Shown here one piece after another: positions 50,329 through 59,188 of a stretch of 64,000 nucleotides of DNA. The DNA comes from Comamonadaceae bacterium (GTDB taxonomy: Bacteria; Pseudomonadota; Gammaproteobacteria; Burkholderiales; Burkholderiaceae_C): contig CANFXC010000001.1 of the NCBI GenBank assembly GCA_947450765.1, positions 62,001 through 126,000 of the forward strand, read 5' to 3'. A program made the translations under genes and the position numbers. Each line of letters opens with the position of its first letter. The stretch's first letter is position 1. The notes under the pieces are model-generated. The model searched no databases. It had not been told where the DNA came from and was given only the letters and a program-made list of their open reading frames with translations.

Positions 50329-51110
50329 GATTCATCGTTTCTATAGTTGACGCCAAAGCCTGCATCACAGCACAGGTTGATGGTTGTCATGGTGTGGATG
50401 GATTCAGAAAACCAGGCAGCAATGGCCGCCTTGCGTTCCCCAATGTAGTCGGGTTGTCCGTCGGCACCTAGCCGCATGCTCAGGTCGTGACCGGGGATGA
50501 GCACGGTGCCGGGCACGGCCCGCCAGTGCGCCCAGATCATCGCCAGGGTGTCGCGGCTTTGCTGAGCGTCTGCGGTGGCGTCGACCTCGCCAGACAACAA
50601 CTCAGCCCGGTTCTTCGCCGAGTCGCCGGTGAAGATCACGGGCGGCGTGTTGGCGGTCAACACAAAGATCAAATGCCCTGGTGTGTGGCCGGGTGCCGCC
50701 ACGGCTTTGAGGCCGGGCAGCGGTTCGTCGCCCGGCAACATGCGGCGCACATGCTCACGCGTCAGTAGTTCACGCACATACAACTCGGGCAAGGGGTTGA
50801 AACCGGGCGGCTGACTCGCGGCCCAAGTGAGTTCCTCGTCACCAATCCAGACGGTCGCGTTCGGGAACAAAGTGAAGTTGACCGCGTGGTCGTAATGCGC
50901 GTGCGTGAGGATCACGTCGGTCACATCTTCGGGCTTGACGCCTTGGGCTTGCAGTTGCTGCGACAGCTCGCGTCGAACGCCAAAAGCGCCGACGTCCACC
51001 AGCGCCACCCGGCCTTGCCCGCGCAACAGCGACACGGTGCTCCAGCCAAGACCGCCGTGACAAACCGCGCGCCCCGGAAAACCTTGAATCAACAGATCGA
51101 GTTGGTACAT
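50325..51110 (-). CDS. MBL-fold metallohydrolase
   Basis: A 261-residue metallo-beta-lactamase-fold hydrolase. Metal-binding motif His70-x-His72-x-Asp74-His75 (THAHYDHAVN) is intact, with the later APGHTPGH and FTGDSAKN blocks. Relatives include lactonases and thioesterases. Overlap with the SBP-3 gene links them. A lactone or thioester hydrolysis step in this catabolic unit is plausible; substrate unknown. Confidence 0.9.
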   Translation of the reverse strand: MYQLDLLIQGFPGRAVCHGGLGWSTVSLLRGQGRVALVDVGAFGVRRELSQQLQAQGVKPEDVTDVILTHAHYDHAVNFTLFPNATVWIGDEELTWAASQPPGFNPLPELYVRELLTREHVRRMLPGDEPLPGLKAVAAPGHTPGHLIFVLTANTPPVIFTGDSAKNRAELLSGEVDATADAQQSRDTLAMIWAHWRAVPGTVLIPGHDLSMRLGADGQPDYIGERKAAIAAWFSESIHTMTTINLCCDAGFGVNYRNDES

Positions 51111-51124
51111 GCGTTGTGAGCTTG

Positions 51125-52123
51125 TTATTGCGGCTTGATATTGGCGTCTTTGACGAGTTTGGCGTAAAGCACCAGTTCGCGCTGGATCTGCGCCTGAAAC
51201 TCGGCCGGGGAACTGCCTACCAGTTCGTTACCGCCCTCGACGCCGAGGCGCTGAATAATATCTGCCGACTTGACGGCCTTGACCGCTTCTTGATGCAAAC
51301 GGCTGATGATCGCTGGGTCGGTCTTGGCCGGTGCCAGCAGGCCGACAAACTGCGTGATGTCAAAACCCTTGTAGCCGAGCTCTTGCATGGTCGGCACTTG
51401 CGGCAAGGACTTAGCGCGGGTCGGTCCCGACACGGCAAACGCACGCAGTTGCTTGGCCTCAATCTGCGGCACGGACGTGATCACCGTGTCGTAGGTGAAG
51501 GTCAGATGCCCACCGAGCAAATCAGCCAACGCCGGTGCACTGCCTTTGTAGGGCACGTGCGTCAGCGTGGTGCCGGTCATCAAAGACAGCAGCTCGCCGG
51601 CCAGATGCCCGCCGCCGCCAATGCCGGTAGAGCCGTAGCTCAGCGCGCCTGGCTCTGCTTTGGCCTTGGCAACGAGTGCTGGCAGGCTGGTGATGGCTGA
51701 ATTGGTGGGCACCACCAGCACGTACTGGTAGGTGAGGATCTGGCTGATCGGGATGAAGTCTTTCAAGGTGTCGTAAGGCACCTTGGCGTACAACCCAGGA
51801 TTGATGACAAGTGGACCACTGGCGTCCATCAGCAAGGTGTAGCCGTCGGCGGGTGCCTTGGCCACGATGTCAGTGCCGATCATGCCGTTGGCGCCGCCCT
51901 TGTTGTCCACAACAATAGGCACGCCCATGCTGTCAGACATTTTTTTGGCAATCAAGCGCGCCGTGATGTCGGCATTGCCGCCCGCCGCATACGGCACCAC
52001 CATGCGGATGGGTTTGTTCGGGTAGCCCTGCGCGTGGGCTGGACCCCAACCTGCCAGAGCGGCCAACGCCAAGGCGGAAACGAGCAGTGATGATGGAGCC
52101 GAAAGCAGTTTGGAAGGCGTCAT
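51125..52123 (-). CDS. Bug/TctC-family periplasmic solute receptor (7 of 9)
   Basis: A 332-residue receptor with signal peptide ending PAHAQG, then PIRMVVPYAAGGNADITARL, VDNKGGANGMIGTDIVAKA, ADGYTLLMD and HVPYKGSAPALADLLGG. AGAGAC lies before the ATG at 52123; the longer frame upstream is not supported. Upstream of it on the same strand is the Ldh-family gene. Confidence 0.9.
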   Translation of the reverse strand: MTPSKLLSAPSSLLVSALALAALAGWGPAHAQGYPNKPIRMVVPYAAGGNADITARLIAKKMSDSMGVPIVVDNKGGANGMIGTDIVAKAPADGYTLLMDASGPLVINPGLYAKVPYDTLKDFIPISQILTYQYVLVVPTNSAITSLPALVAKAKAEPGALSYGSTGIGGGGHLAGELLSLMTGTTLTHVPYKGSAPALADLLGGHLTFTYDTVITSVPQIEAKQLRAFAVSGPTRAKSLPQVPTMQELGYKGFDITQFVGLLAPAKTDPAIISRLHQEAVKAVKSADIIQRLGVEGGNELVGSSPAEFQAQIQRELVLYAKLVKDANIKPQ

Positions 52124-52166
52124 GAATGTCTCTTGATTTATTAATTTATTGATTTGATTTTTAACG

Positions 52167-53219
52167 TTAAGCCGGCGCGTTGGCCGCATGTTTGTGCAGC
52201 AAGGCCATCACGTCAGCGGGCATATGGATACCGTTTTCACGCTGGTCTTTCATCTTGGCCAACTCGATCTCGCCTGGTACCAGCACCGGCTTGCCGGCTT
52301 CGGCGGCTGGGCTGCCGTGGAGGATGGCCGCGAAGTCGTTCATGCGCTCAGTGAGCCAAGTGGTCGAGCCCAGCAAGCGGGTGTTGATGAGGATGAAAAA
52401 GTGGCCCAGGTTTTGTGGCTCGTCGGGCGCGTCGACCCAGGACTTGACGTGCGTCAGGTAGGCGGCGTTCGACAGCAGGCCGGCCAACAGATCAACCAGC
52501 AGCGCCAAGCCGTAACCCTTGTGGCCGCCAATCGGCAATAAAAATCCGTCGAGCGCTTGCGCCGGGTCGCAGGTCGGCAAACCTTGCTTGTCCGTTGCCC
52601 AGGTTGCAGGAATGCTCTCGCCACGCTTGAACGCATTGCGAATTTTGGCGCGAGCCACCACGCTCATGGCCATGTCCAGTAGGAACGGAGCGCCGCCGGG
52701 GTTTGGCACACCAAAACCCAGGGGGCTGTTGCCCAAACGTGCATCGGTACCGCCCCAAGGTGCAATGGTGGTGGTCGCATTGCTGCCGATGATGGACGCA
52801 AAGCCTGCCTCGGCCGCCATCAGCGAATACGGTGAGATTGGCCCAAAGTGATTGCTGCCGCGCGCAAAAGCGATACCGATGCCGCATTCGCCGGCGACTT
52901 CCATGGCCGCTTCCAAGGCCCGCAGACCGACCAAGGGACCCACGCCGTTGTCGCCGTCAATCCGGACCATGGCCGGCGCAAGCCGCTCAACCTTGATCTT
53001 GGCGTCGGGGTTGATGCCGTTGATCAACAAGCGTTCACCGTAGGACTCGACCCGGCTCAGGCCGTGGGTGGACAGACCGAACAGATCGGCCATGACCAAG
53101 ATGCGGCAAACGTCTTGGGCATCTGGCAGCGACAAACCGAGCCCCTGAAAGGCTTTGACGCCGAGTTGGGTGAGTTCAGATTCAGGCACCCGGATCGGGT
53201 CATTGGCACGAGCGTTCAC
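52167..53219 (-). CDS. Ldh-family oxidoreductase (malate/L-lactate/sulfolactate dehydrogenase type)
   Basis: A 350-residue NAD(P)-dependent dehydrogenase of the type-2 malate/lactate dehydrogenase family. Marks are ADLFGLSTHGLSRVESY, ARGSNHFGPISPYSL (substrate/cofactor histidine), GFGVPNPGGAPFLLDMA and GHKGYGLALLVDLLAG. It oxidises a 2-hydroxyacid to the 2-oxoacid; candidates include malate, lactate, sulfolactate and ureidoglycolate. Divergent from the LysR at 53307. Confidence 0.9.
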   Translation of the reverse strand: MNARANDPIRVPESELTQLGVKAFQGLGLSLPDAQDVCRILVMADLFGLSTHGLSRVESYGERLLINGINPDAKIKVERLAPAMVRIDGDNGVGPLVGLRALEAAMEVAGECGIGIAFARGSNHFGPISPYSLMAAEAGFASIIGSNATTTIAPWGGTDARLGNSPLGFGVPNPGGAPFLLDMAMSVVARAKIRNAFKRGESIPATWATDKQGLPTCDPAQALDGFLLPIGGHKGYGLALLVDLLAGLLSNAAYLTHVKSWVDAPDEPQNLGHFFILINTRLLGSTTWLTERMNDFAAILHGSPAAEAGKPVLVPGEIELAKMKDQRENGIHMPADVMALLHKHAANAPA

Positions 53220-53246
53220 AACAGTTCTTTCTTTAAAAGCGCGATT

Positions 53247-53287
53247 ATGGAAAGACAGCGCGTGCGTGTAAAGTGCAAATATTCCAT
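53247..53287. promoter_or_regulatory. ATGGAA...TTCCAT inverted repeat in divergent promoter
   Basis: ATGGAA (53247-53252) and TTCCAT (53282-53287) frame the gap between the Ldh gene and the LysR gene. The arms are short and 29 bp apart; a LysR-binding region is a tentative reading. Confidence 0.2.
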
Positions 53288-53306
53288 TTATTGTTGTTAT
53301 AAACGC

Positions 53307-54194
53307 ATGAATTTTGATTTAGCCGACCTTCGGGCCTTTCTCGCTGTGGCCGATCTGGGCAGCTTCAAGGCCGCATCCGCCGCCATTCATTTGTCGCAAT
53401 CAGCGCTGTCACGGCGCATCGACAAGCTCGAAACAGCCCTCGGTGTACGGCTCTTTGAGCGCACCACGCGCAAGGTTGAGCTGACCACAGTCGGCCGCAG
53501 TTTTGTACCCAAGGCGCGCAGCGTTTTGAACGAGCTTGACAGCGCCCTGCTCGGCATCAGCGACGTCGCCGAACGCATCTCTGGCGAAGTCACCATCGCC
53601 TGCGTGCCCTCCGCCGTGGCCTATTTTTTACCGGATGTGATGCGCACGTATCACCGCAAATACCCCGGCATCCGCATCCGTGTGATTGACGAGTCGTCTT
53701 TTGACATTCTGCTCAACGTGGTGCGCGGTGAAGCCGATTTTGGGCTCACCTACATCGGCGCGCAAGAAGCCGACATTGAGTTCGAACCCGTGCTGCAAGA
53801 CCCCTTCGTGGTGGCCTGCACCAAAGACCATCCGCTGGCCAAAAGGAAAAAAATCCGCTGGGACGAACTGGGTCAGCACAGCTACATCACGCTGGCGCAA
53901 GGCAGCGGCAACCGGCTGTTGATTGACCTGGCGCTGGCCCAGAGCAAGTCGCACCCACGCTGGTTCTGCGAAGTGCACCACGTGCCCGCCATGGTCAGCT
54001 TGATCGAGGCCGGATTGGGCGTCGGCGTGGTCCCGCGGCTGGCCATGCCGAGAGTAGGACACCCGACGCTGGTCAGCATTCCACTGCACGAGCCGGATGT
54101 CGCCCGCACGCTGGGACTGATCAAACGCCGAGGCCGTGAACTGACGGCGGCCGCACGCTACTTTTATGACCTGCTGATACAGGCGATGAAGTGA
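53307..54194 (+). CDS. LysR-family transcriptional regulator
   Basis: A 295-residue LysR: LADLRAFLAVADLGSFKAASAAIHLSQSALSRRI is the HTH, then GEVTIACVPSAVAYFLPDV opens the effector domain. ATG 53307 begins the HTH directly. It is divergent from the Ldh-Bug-MBL run and upstream of the aldolase gene, so it may control either. Ligand unknown. Confidence 0.9.
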   Translation: MNFDLADLRAFLAVADLGSFKAASAAIHLSQSALSRRIDKLETALGVRLFERTTRKVELTTVGRSFVPKARSVLNELDSALLGISDVAERISGEVTIACVPSAVAYFLPDVMRTYHRKYPGIRIRVIDESSFDILLNVVRGEADFGLTYIGAQEADIEFEPVLQDPFVVACTKDHPLAKRKKIRWDELGQHSYITLAQGSGNRLLIDLALAQSKSHPRWFCEVHHVPAMVSLIEAGLGVGVVPRLAMPRVGHPTLVSIPLHEPDVARTLGLIKRRGRELTAAARYFYDLLIQAMK

Positions 54195-54347
54195 CGAGGG
54201 TCATGGGCGACGAAAAAGTAATTGCCATTATTTTCAAAGTGTCAACCAGCGTAAACCACATTGGCTGTCCACCGTTTTCGCCGTAAGATCCGCGGGTTTC
54301 AAAATCGCTATCAGCCGTTAGCACGGCCACATCACAAGAGTCCTCAC

Positions 54348-55139
54348 ATGCTTAACTACGCCACCGATTTCAAGTCTGTTCGCGACGATGTCAGCCCTGA
54401 AGAATGGGCCACTCGGGTCGAGCTGGCGGCCTGCTACCGGCTGGTCGACAAATTCGGCATGACCGACCTGATCTACAACCACATCACGGCCAGCATCCCA
54501 GGCACCCAACACTTGCTGATCAATTTATATGGCCTGCTTTACAAAGAAATCACCGCCTCCAGCTTGGCCAAAATCGACTTGGCTGGCAACATTTTGTCCA
54601 AGCCAGACACCGACTACGGCATCAACAAATCGGGCTACGTGATTCACGGTGCCATCCACGAGGCGCGCCCGGATGTCCACTGCGTGATTCACACCCACAG
54701 CCGAGCCGGCATGGCGGTGGCCAGCATGGCGTGTGGGCTGCTGCCGATGACGCAGACCTCCATTCGTTTTCACAATCACTTGGGCTATCACGACTTTGAA
54801 GGCCCAGCCATCGATCTTGCAGAACGCGTGCGGCTGGTGAAAGACCTCGGCCCGCACACTGCCATGATTTTGCGCAACCATGGTTTGCTGACCTGTGGCC
54901 CCAGCGTGCAGCAGGCCTTCAACACGATGTACCAGCTTGAGATGTCTTGCCGCGCGCAGGTGGATGCGATGGCGGGCGGCACCGCCTTGAGCCTCCCAAC
55001 GGAAGAAGTGTTGCAGCACACGGCACACCTTTACCAACCCGGCACACGCCGCCCGTACGGCGAGCTCGAATGGCCAGCGATGATCCGCCTGTTGCGGGCC
55101 GAGGCGGGATCGTCCGGTTTCCCCCCTTTCGACGTTTGA
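54348..55139 (+). CDS. Class II aldolase/adducin-family protein
   Basis: A 263-residue class II aldolase/adducin-fold enzyme. Zinc ligands are visible in CVIHTHSRAG and MILRNHGLLTCG. MTDLIYNHITASIPG is the usual N-terminal block. Members cleave or form sugar-phosphate or hydroxyacid bonds, or decarboxylate. First gene of the plus-strand unit with Bug-8, a hydroxyacid dehydrogenase and amidohydrolase; substrate unknown. Confidence 0.9.
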   Translation: MLNYATDFKSVRDDVSPEEWATRVELAACYRLVDKFGMTDLIYNHITASIPGTQHLLINLYGLLYKEITASSLAKIDLAGNILSKPDTDYGINKSGYVIHGAIHEARPDVHCVIHTHSRAGMAVASMACGLLPMTQTSIRFHNHLGYHDFEGPAIDLAERVRLVKDLGPHTAMILRNHGLLTCGPSVQQAFNTMYQLEMSCRAQVDAMAGGTALSLPTEEVLQHTAHLYQPGTRRPYGELEWPAMIRLLRAEAGSSGFPPFDV

Positions 55140-55187
55140 GACACGTCGTTTGTTGCCACTTGATCTTTGGCCTGAAAGTTGAAATTC

Positions 55188-56195
55188 ATGAAAAAAATAA
55201 TCAAAGAGACAAACCGAAAAGCTTGGACCTGCGTCGCAACGCTTGCGCTAGGTTTGATGGCAAACGGCTGGAGCCACGCGCAAACCACCGCCGAGACGTA
55301 TCCCAACCGGCCGGTCAAAGTGATGGTCGGTTATGGCCCTGGGGGCACCGGCGATTTGACCGTGCGATTGGTGGCGCAAAAACTCATGGAGAAAACCGGT
55401 CAGCCGTTTGTCATCGACAACCGACCCAGTGCTGGCGGCATCGTGGCCTCGCAAGTGGCGCAGCAGGCGGCGCCCGATGGTTACACCCTGAACTTCATCG
55501 CGGCAGGCAATTTCGCCATGACGCCATCGCTCTTCAAGTCGCTGCCTTTTGACCCGGTCAAAGACTTTGAAATGGTCTCGCTCATTGGCACCTTCGGCTT
55601 TGCTTTGGCAGTTGACAGCAAGTCGAGCATCACCGACACGCGCGGGCTGATCGCCGACGCCAAAGCCAACCCGGGTAAGCTGTTCATCGGCACAATATCG
55701 GTGGGCAGCGCACAGTTTTTAGCGGCTGAAGTCTTTCGCTCCATGGCGGGCATTGAGGCCACTATCGTGCCCTACAAAACATCGGCCGACGTCGTTCGCG
55801 CGCTGCGCGCCGGTGACGTGCAAGCGATTTTTGAAACCATCGCGCCGGTCATTCCACATGCCAAGGCGGGCACGATGCGCGTGCTGGGTGTGACCGAAGC
55901 GCAGCGCTTCCCAAGTCTGCCGAACGTGCCGACGATTGCCGAAAGCGGTCTGCCAAATTATGAAATTGTGGGTTGGAACGGCATCGCTGTGCCAGCCCGA
56001 ACGCCGCGTGAAGTGATCAACAAGCTGAATGCCGACATCAACGCCGCCGTTGTGCAAGCGGATATCCGCCAGAAGTTTCTCGACCTCGGCGTGATGGCGG
56101 GCGGCAATACCCCGGAACAAATGACAGCGCTGCTGAAAAAAGACATTGCCTGGTGGCGGGGCGTGATGGAAAAAGCCAAGATCGCCAAGCAATGA
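55188..56195 (+). CDS. Bug/TctC-family periplasmic solute receptor (8 of 9)
   Basis: A 335-residue receptor with a signal peptide ending SHAQT (ATLALGLMANGWSHA), then PVKVMVGYGPGGTGDLTVRL, DNRPSAGGIVASQVAQQ and TIVPYKTSADVVRALRAGD, the last differing from the usual HVPYKG. ATG 55188 is the likely start. Its stop overlaps the next gene by 4 bp (ATGA), so receptor and D-2-hydroxyacid dehydrogenase are coupled. Confidence 0.9.
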   Translation: MKKIIKETNRKAWTCVATLALGLMANGWSHAQTTAETYPNRPVKVMVGYGPGGTGDLTVRLVAQKLMEKTGQPFVIDNRPSAGGIVASQVAQQAAPDGYTLNFIAAGNFAMTPSLFKSLPFDPVKDFEMVSLIGTFGFALAVDSKSSITDTRGLIADAKANPGKLFIGTISVGSAQFLAAEVFRSMAGIEATIVPYKTSADVVRALRAGDVQAIFETIAPVIPHAKAGTMRVLGVTEAQRFPSLPNVPTIAESGLPNYEIVGWNGIAVPARTPREVINKLNADINAAVVQADIRQKFLDLGVMAGGNTPEQMTALLKKDIAWWRGVMEKAKIAKQ

Positions 56196-57178
56196 ACTCT
56201 GCGACCACCGCGCGTTCTGCCGACGCTTCTAACGGTGTAGCGCGTCCCAAAATTTACATCCTCGACGCTTTTCATGAGGCTGGTATTGCGCTGGCCCGGC
56301 AACATGCTGATGTGGTCTGCTGGCCCGACCCGGCCATCCACAACTGGCCGGAAGACGCCGATGGCGTGATGGTTCGCATGACGCCGATCACGCCAGAGCA
56401 ACTCGCCCGTGCTCAGCACGTCAAGGTGATCTGCAAGCAAGGCGTCGGCTACGAAACCATAGCCATCGAAGCCGCCAGAGCGCAGGGCGTTCCGGTGTGT
56501 CGAACACCCGGCGTGAACAGCGAAGCCGTGGCCGAAATGGCGTTTGCATTGGCACTCAGCGTCGCACGCCGCGTGACGCGCTTTGACCGCATGCTGCGCG
56601 CGGGTACTGAAATCATCAGGCCGCAACATCTGGGCATCGAACTGCAAGGAAAAACCGTCGGCATCGTCGGCATGGGCAACATCGGAAAATCGGTCGCCCG
56701 CAAATGGCTGGGTGCTTTTGATGCCAAGTTATTGACCTACGCCCCACGCAGCCTGGCAGACCACTGGAGCGATCTGCCGCACACGCGCGTGGCCTCGCTG
56801 CATGAGATGCTGCCGCAAGTTGATGTGCTGACCTTGCACTTACCGCTGACGGCTGAAAGTCGTCACATGATCGGCGGTCGTGAGCTCGCGCTGATGAAGA
56901 AAAAGGCCATCCTGATCAATGTCTCGCGTGGCGGTATTGTTGACGAGCAAGCGCTCTTTGCGTCCATGTCCAGCGGCCATTTGTTTGGCGCGGGTCTGGA
57001 TGTTTTTGAAGTCGAGCCACCGCCAGCCGACTATCCACTGCTGCAGCTTGAAAATTTGGTGGCGACACCGCACGCCGCCGGCGGCACGCACGAAACCCAA
57101 GCGAGAAGCGCCCTTCAAGTAGCGCAACAAGTCATTGACGTGCTGCAAGGAAGTCCGCCGGCGAATTGCATCAACTGA
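56192..57178 (+). CDS. D-2-hydroxyacid dehydrogenase
   Basis: A 328-residue D-isomer 2-hydroxyacid dehydrogenase (SerA/glyoxylate reductase family). Rossmann motif VGIVGMGNIGKSVARKW, signature LMKKKAILINVSRGGIVDEQAL, catalytic Glu/His region DVFEVEPPP and TPHAAGGTHET. The Arg of the LPLTAESRHMIG region is present. It reduces or oxidises a 2-oxo/2-hydroxyacid; likely acts on the acid brought in by the coupled Bug receptor. Confidence 0.9.
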   Translation: MNSATTARSADASNGVARPKIYILDAFHEAGIALARQHADVVCWPDPAIHNWPEDADGVMVRMTPITPEQLARAQHVKVICKQGVGYETIAIEAARAQGVPVCRTPGVNSEAVAEMAFALALSVARRVTRFDRMLRAGTEIIRPQHLGIELQGKTVGIVGMGNIGKSVARKWLGAFDAKLLTYAPRSLADHWSDLPHTRVASLHEMLPQVDVLTLHLPLTAESRHMIGGRELALMKKKAILINVSRGGIVDEQALFASMSSGHLFGAGLDVFEVEPPPADYPLLQLENLVATPHAAGGTHETQARSALQVAQQVIDVLQGSPPANCIN

Positions 57179-57232
57179 TTGATGCACCCAGCCTCAACGC
57201 CCTCCATCCTATTTAGAAATAACTCAGCCATC

Positions 57233-58162
57233 ATGTCCCAGTCACATTCCACGCTTACAAATGCAATCCACGGCGTCCATCATCAGCCGCCTCACACGCC
57301 ATTACCTGCCGGTAGCTGCGATTGCCACACGCATGTGTTCGGGTCAGTAGACCGCTACCCGTTGGCCTCAGACCGGCAGTACACGCCGGATCAAGCCCGA
57401 CTCGAAGACATGCTGCGGCTGCACGACCAGCTCGGCATCGAGCGTGTCGTCATCGTGCATCCCAGCCCCTACGGCAGCGACAACAGCTGCACGGTAGACG
57501 CCCTGCTGGCGCTAGGTGAACGCGGCCGTGGTGTGGCGGTGATCGACGAGAAGACCAGCGACGCGCAACTGCAAGCCATGCATGACGCTGGCGTGCGCGG
57601 TGTCCGTATCAACCTCGAAACCGATGGCATTCATGACCCGGCTCTAGCCACGCGCCAATTGCTGTGGGCGCACGACCGTGTCAAAGACCTTGGCTGGCAT
57701 GTGCAGATTTACACCAACCTCACGGTATTCGCGTCTCTTGAGCCCGTGCTGGACCAACTCTCGGTGCCAGTGGTGCTGGATCACTTTTGCCGGGCGCAGG
57801 CTGCACTCGGGCCTGACCAATCGCACTTCAACACCTTGCTGCAGCGGGTGCACCAAGGCCAGGTTTGGGTCAAGCTGTCGGCGCCGCATCGTATTTCAAA
57901 CGTACCCGATTGCGCCGATGCCGCCGTCATGGCCCAAGCGTTGATCGCCGCCAACCCTGACCGCATGTTGTGGGGCAGTGACTGGCCGCACCCAGGTGCA
58001 GCACCGGGCAAGGCGCGGCAGCGAGATGTGCTCGAACCCTTCAACCCGATTGACGATGGCCGAGCCCTGAACCGTTTGGTCGAATGGGCCAGCGACCCCA
58101 TCATTCTGAAAAAAATTCTCGTCGACAACCCCGCGAAGCTGTACGACTTCAAAACGCCATAA
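57233..58162 (+). CDS. Amidohydrolase, 2-pyrone-4,6-dicarboxylate hydrolase-like
   Basis: A 309-residue TIM-barrel amidohydrolase of the amidohydrolase-2 family. The first metal ligands are in CDCHTHVFGS, VILDHF-like VVLDHFCRAQ holds another, and MLWGSDWPHPG has the terminal Asp. This is the LigI (PDC hydrolase) layout. ATG 57233 is preferred for length; ATG 57182 is possible. It would open a lactone such as 2-pyrone-4,6-dicarboxylate or a related ring. Follows the dehydrogenase gene on the same strand. Confidence 0.82.
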   Translation: MSQSHSTLTNAIHGVHHQPPHTPLPAGSCDCHTHVFGSVDRYPLASDRQYTPDQARLEDMLRLHDQLGIERVVIVHPSPYGSDNSCTVDALLALGERGRGVAVIDEKTSDAQLQAMHDAGVRGVRINLETDGIHDPALATRQLLWAHDRVKDLGWHVQIYTNLTVFASLEPVLDQLSVPVVLDHFCRAQAALGPDQSHFNTLLQRVHQGQVWVKLSAPHRISNVPDCADAAVMAQALIAANPDRMLWGSDWPHPGAAPGKARQRDVLEPFNPIDDGRALNRLVEWASDPIILKKILVDNPAKLYDFKTP

Positions 58163-58181
58163 AACATCCGGAGACACGCTC

Positions 58182-59174
58182 ATGAGCAACGACATCTGTA
58201 CGGGCCATAACCGCAGGCAGTTCAACAAGACGTTGGGTGCAGCGCTGGCCGCGGGCTTGGGCCTTCCAAGCGGCCAAGCACTGGCCCAGGAGAGCAAACC
58301 GATACGCATCGTCGTGCCATTTGCGCCCGGCGGCAGCAACGACATCGTCGGGCGGAGCATGGCGCAGCAGCTCAGCATCCGCTTGAAGCGCTCGGTGATG
58401 GTGGAGAACATGCCGGGCGCCGGCGGCGCTATCGGTTCATCTACGGTCGCTCGCGCAGAACCTGACGGCAACACCTTGTTGCTGATTTCATCGACCTTCA
58501 CGATGAATGCTTCTGTCATGAAGCTCAGCTATGACCCGGTCAAGTCGTTCACGCCCGTGGCCATGCTCGGCATGGGCCCCAGCGTCATTGTGGTGGCAGC
58601 CAGCCTGCCCGTGAACTCCATCAAGGAGTTGATTGATTACTCCAAGAAAAATCCAGGCAAGGTCTACTTTGGCTCTGCCGGCGTGGCCAGCTTCCAGCAC
58701 TTCGCCATCGAACTGTTCAAGTTGCGCACCGGCGCCGACCTGACCGTTGTCCACTACAAAGGCGGTGGACCGGCATTGATCGATTTAGCGGCCGGACACG
58801 TGCATGTGTCCTTGGGCAGCCTGATCCAGATGCAAACATTTCTGCGCTCTGGAAAAATAAAAATACTGGGTGTTGCCGGCCACCAGCGGGTTGACTTGAT
58901 TCCAGATGTGCAGACCTTGAAGGAAACCGGCGTCGATGTGGAAGTGAGTAACTGGTGGGGCCTGCTGGCGCCGGCGGGTACGCCTTCCAGCTTGGTCGAC
59001 CGCTTGAATCGGGAGGCCAATGCCGCCTTAGCAGAACCAGACATGAAAAAGCGCTTCGCCAGCGAAGGGGCCGACCCCATGCCGATGTCACGCGCAGAGT
59101 TTGAAAAATTCATGTCTGAAGAAACTGCCAAATGGGCCAAAGTCGCGCGCGCGACCGGCATCAAAATCGACTAA
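58182..59174 (+). CDS. Bug/TctC-family periplasmic solute receptor (9 of 9)
   Basis: A 330-residue receptor. It starts with a twin-arginine-like signal (HNRRQFNKTLGAALAAGLG) ending QALAQ, followed by IRIVVPFAPGGSNDIVGRS, ENMPGAGGAIGSSTVARA, PDGNTLLLI and VVHYKGGGPALIDLAAG. GGAGA lies 9 bases before the ATG. Followed 14 bp later by a TauD-family gene. Confidence 0.92.
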   Translation: MSNDICTGHNRRQFNKTLGAALAAGLGLPSGQALAQESKPIRIVVPFAPGGSNDIVGRSMAQQLSIRLKRSVMVENMPGAGGAIGSSTVARAEPDGNTLLLISSTFTMNASVMKLSYDPVKSFTPVAMLGMGPSVIVVAASLPVNSIKELIDYSKKNPGKVYFGSAGVASFQHFAIELFKLRTGADLTVVHYKGGGPALIDLAAGHVHVSLGSLIQMQTFLRSGKIKILGVAGHQRVDLIPDVQTLKETGVDVEVSNWWGLLAPAGTPSSLVDRLNREANAALAEPDMKKRFASEGADPMPMSRAEFEKFMSEETAKWAKVARATGIKID

Positions 59175-59188
59175 AAAAAGGCAACACT

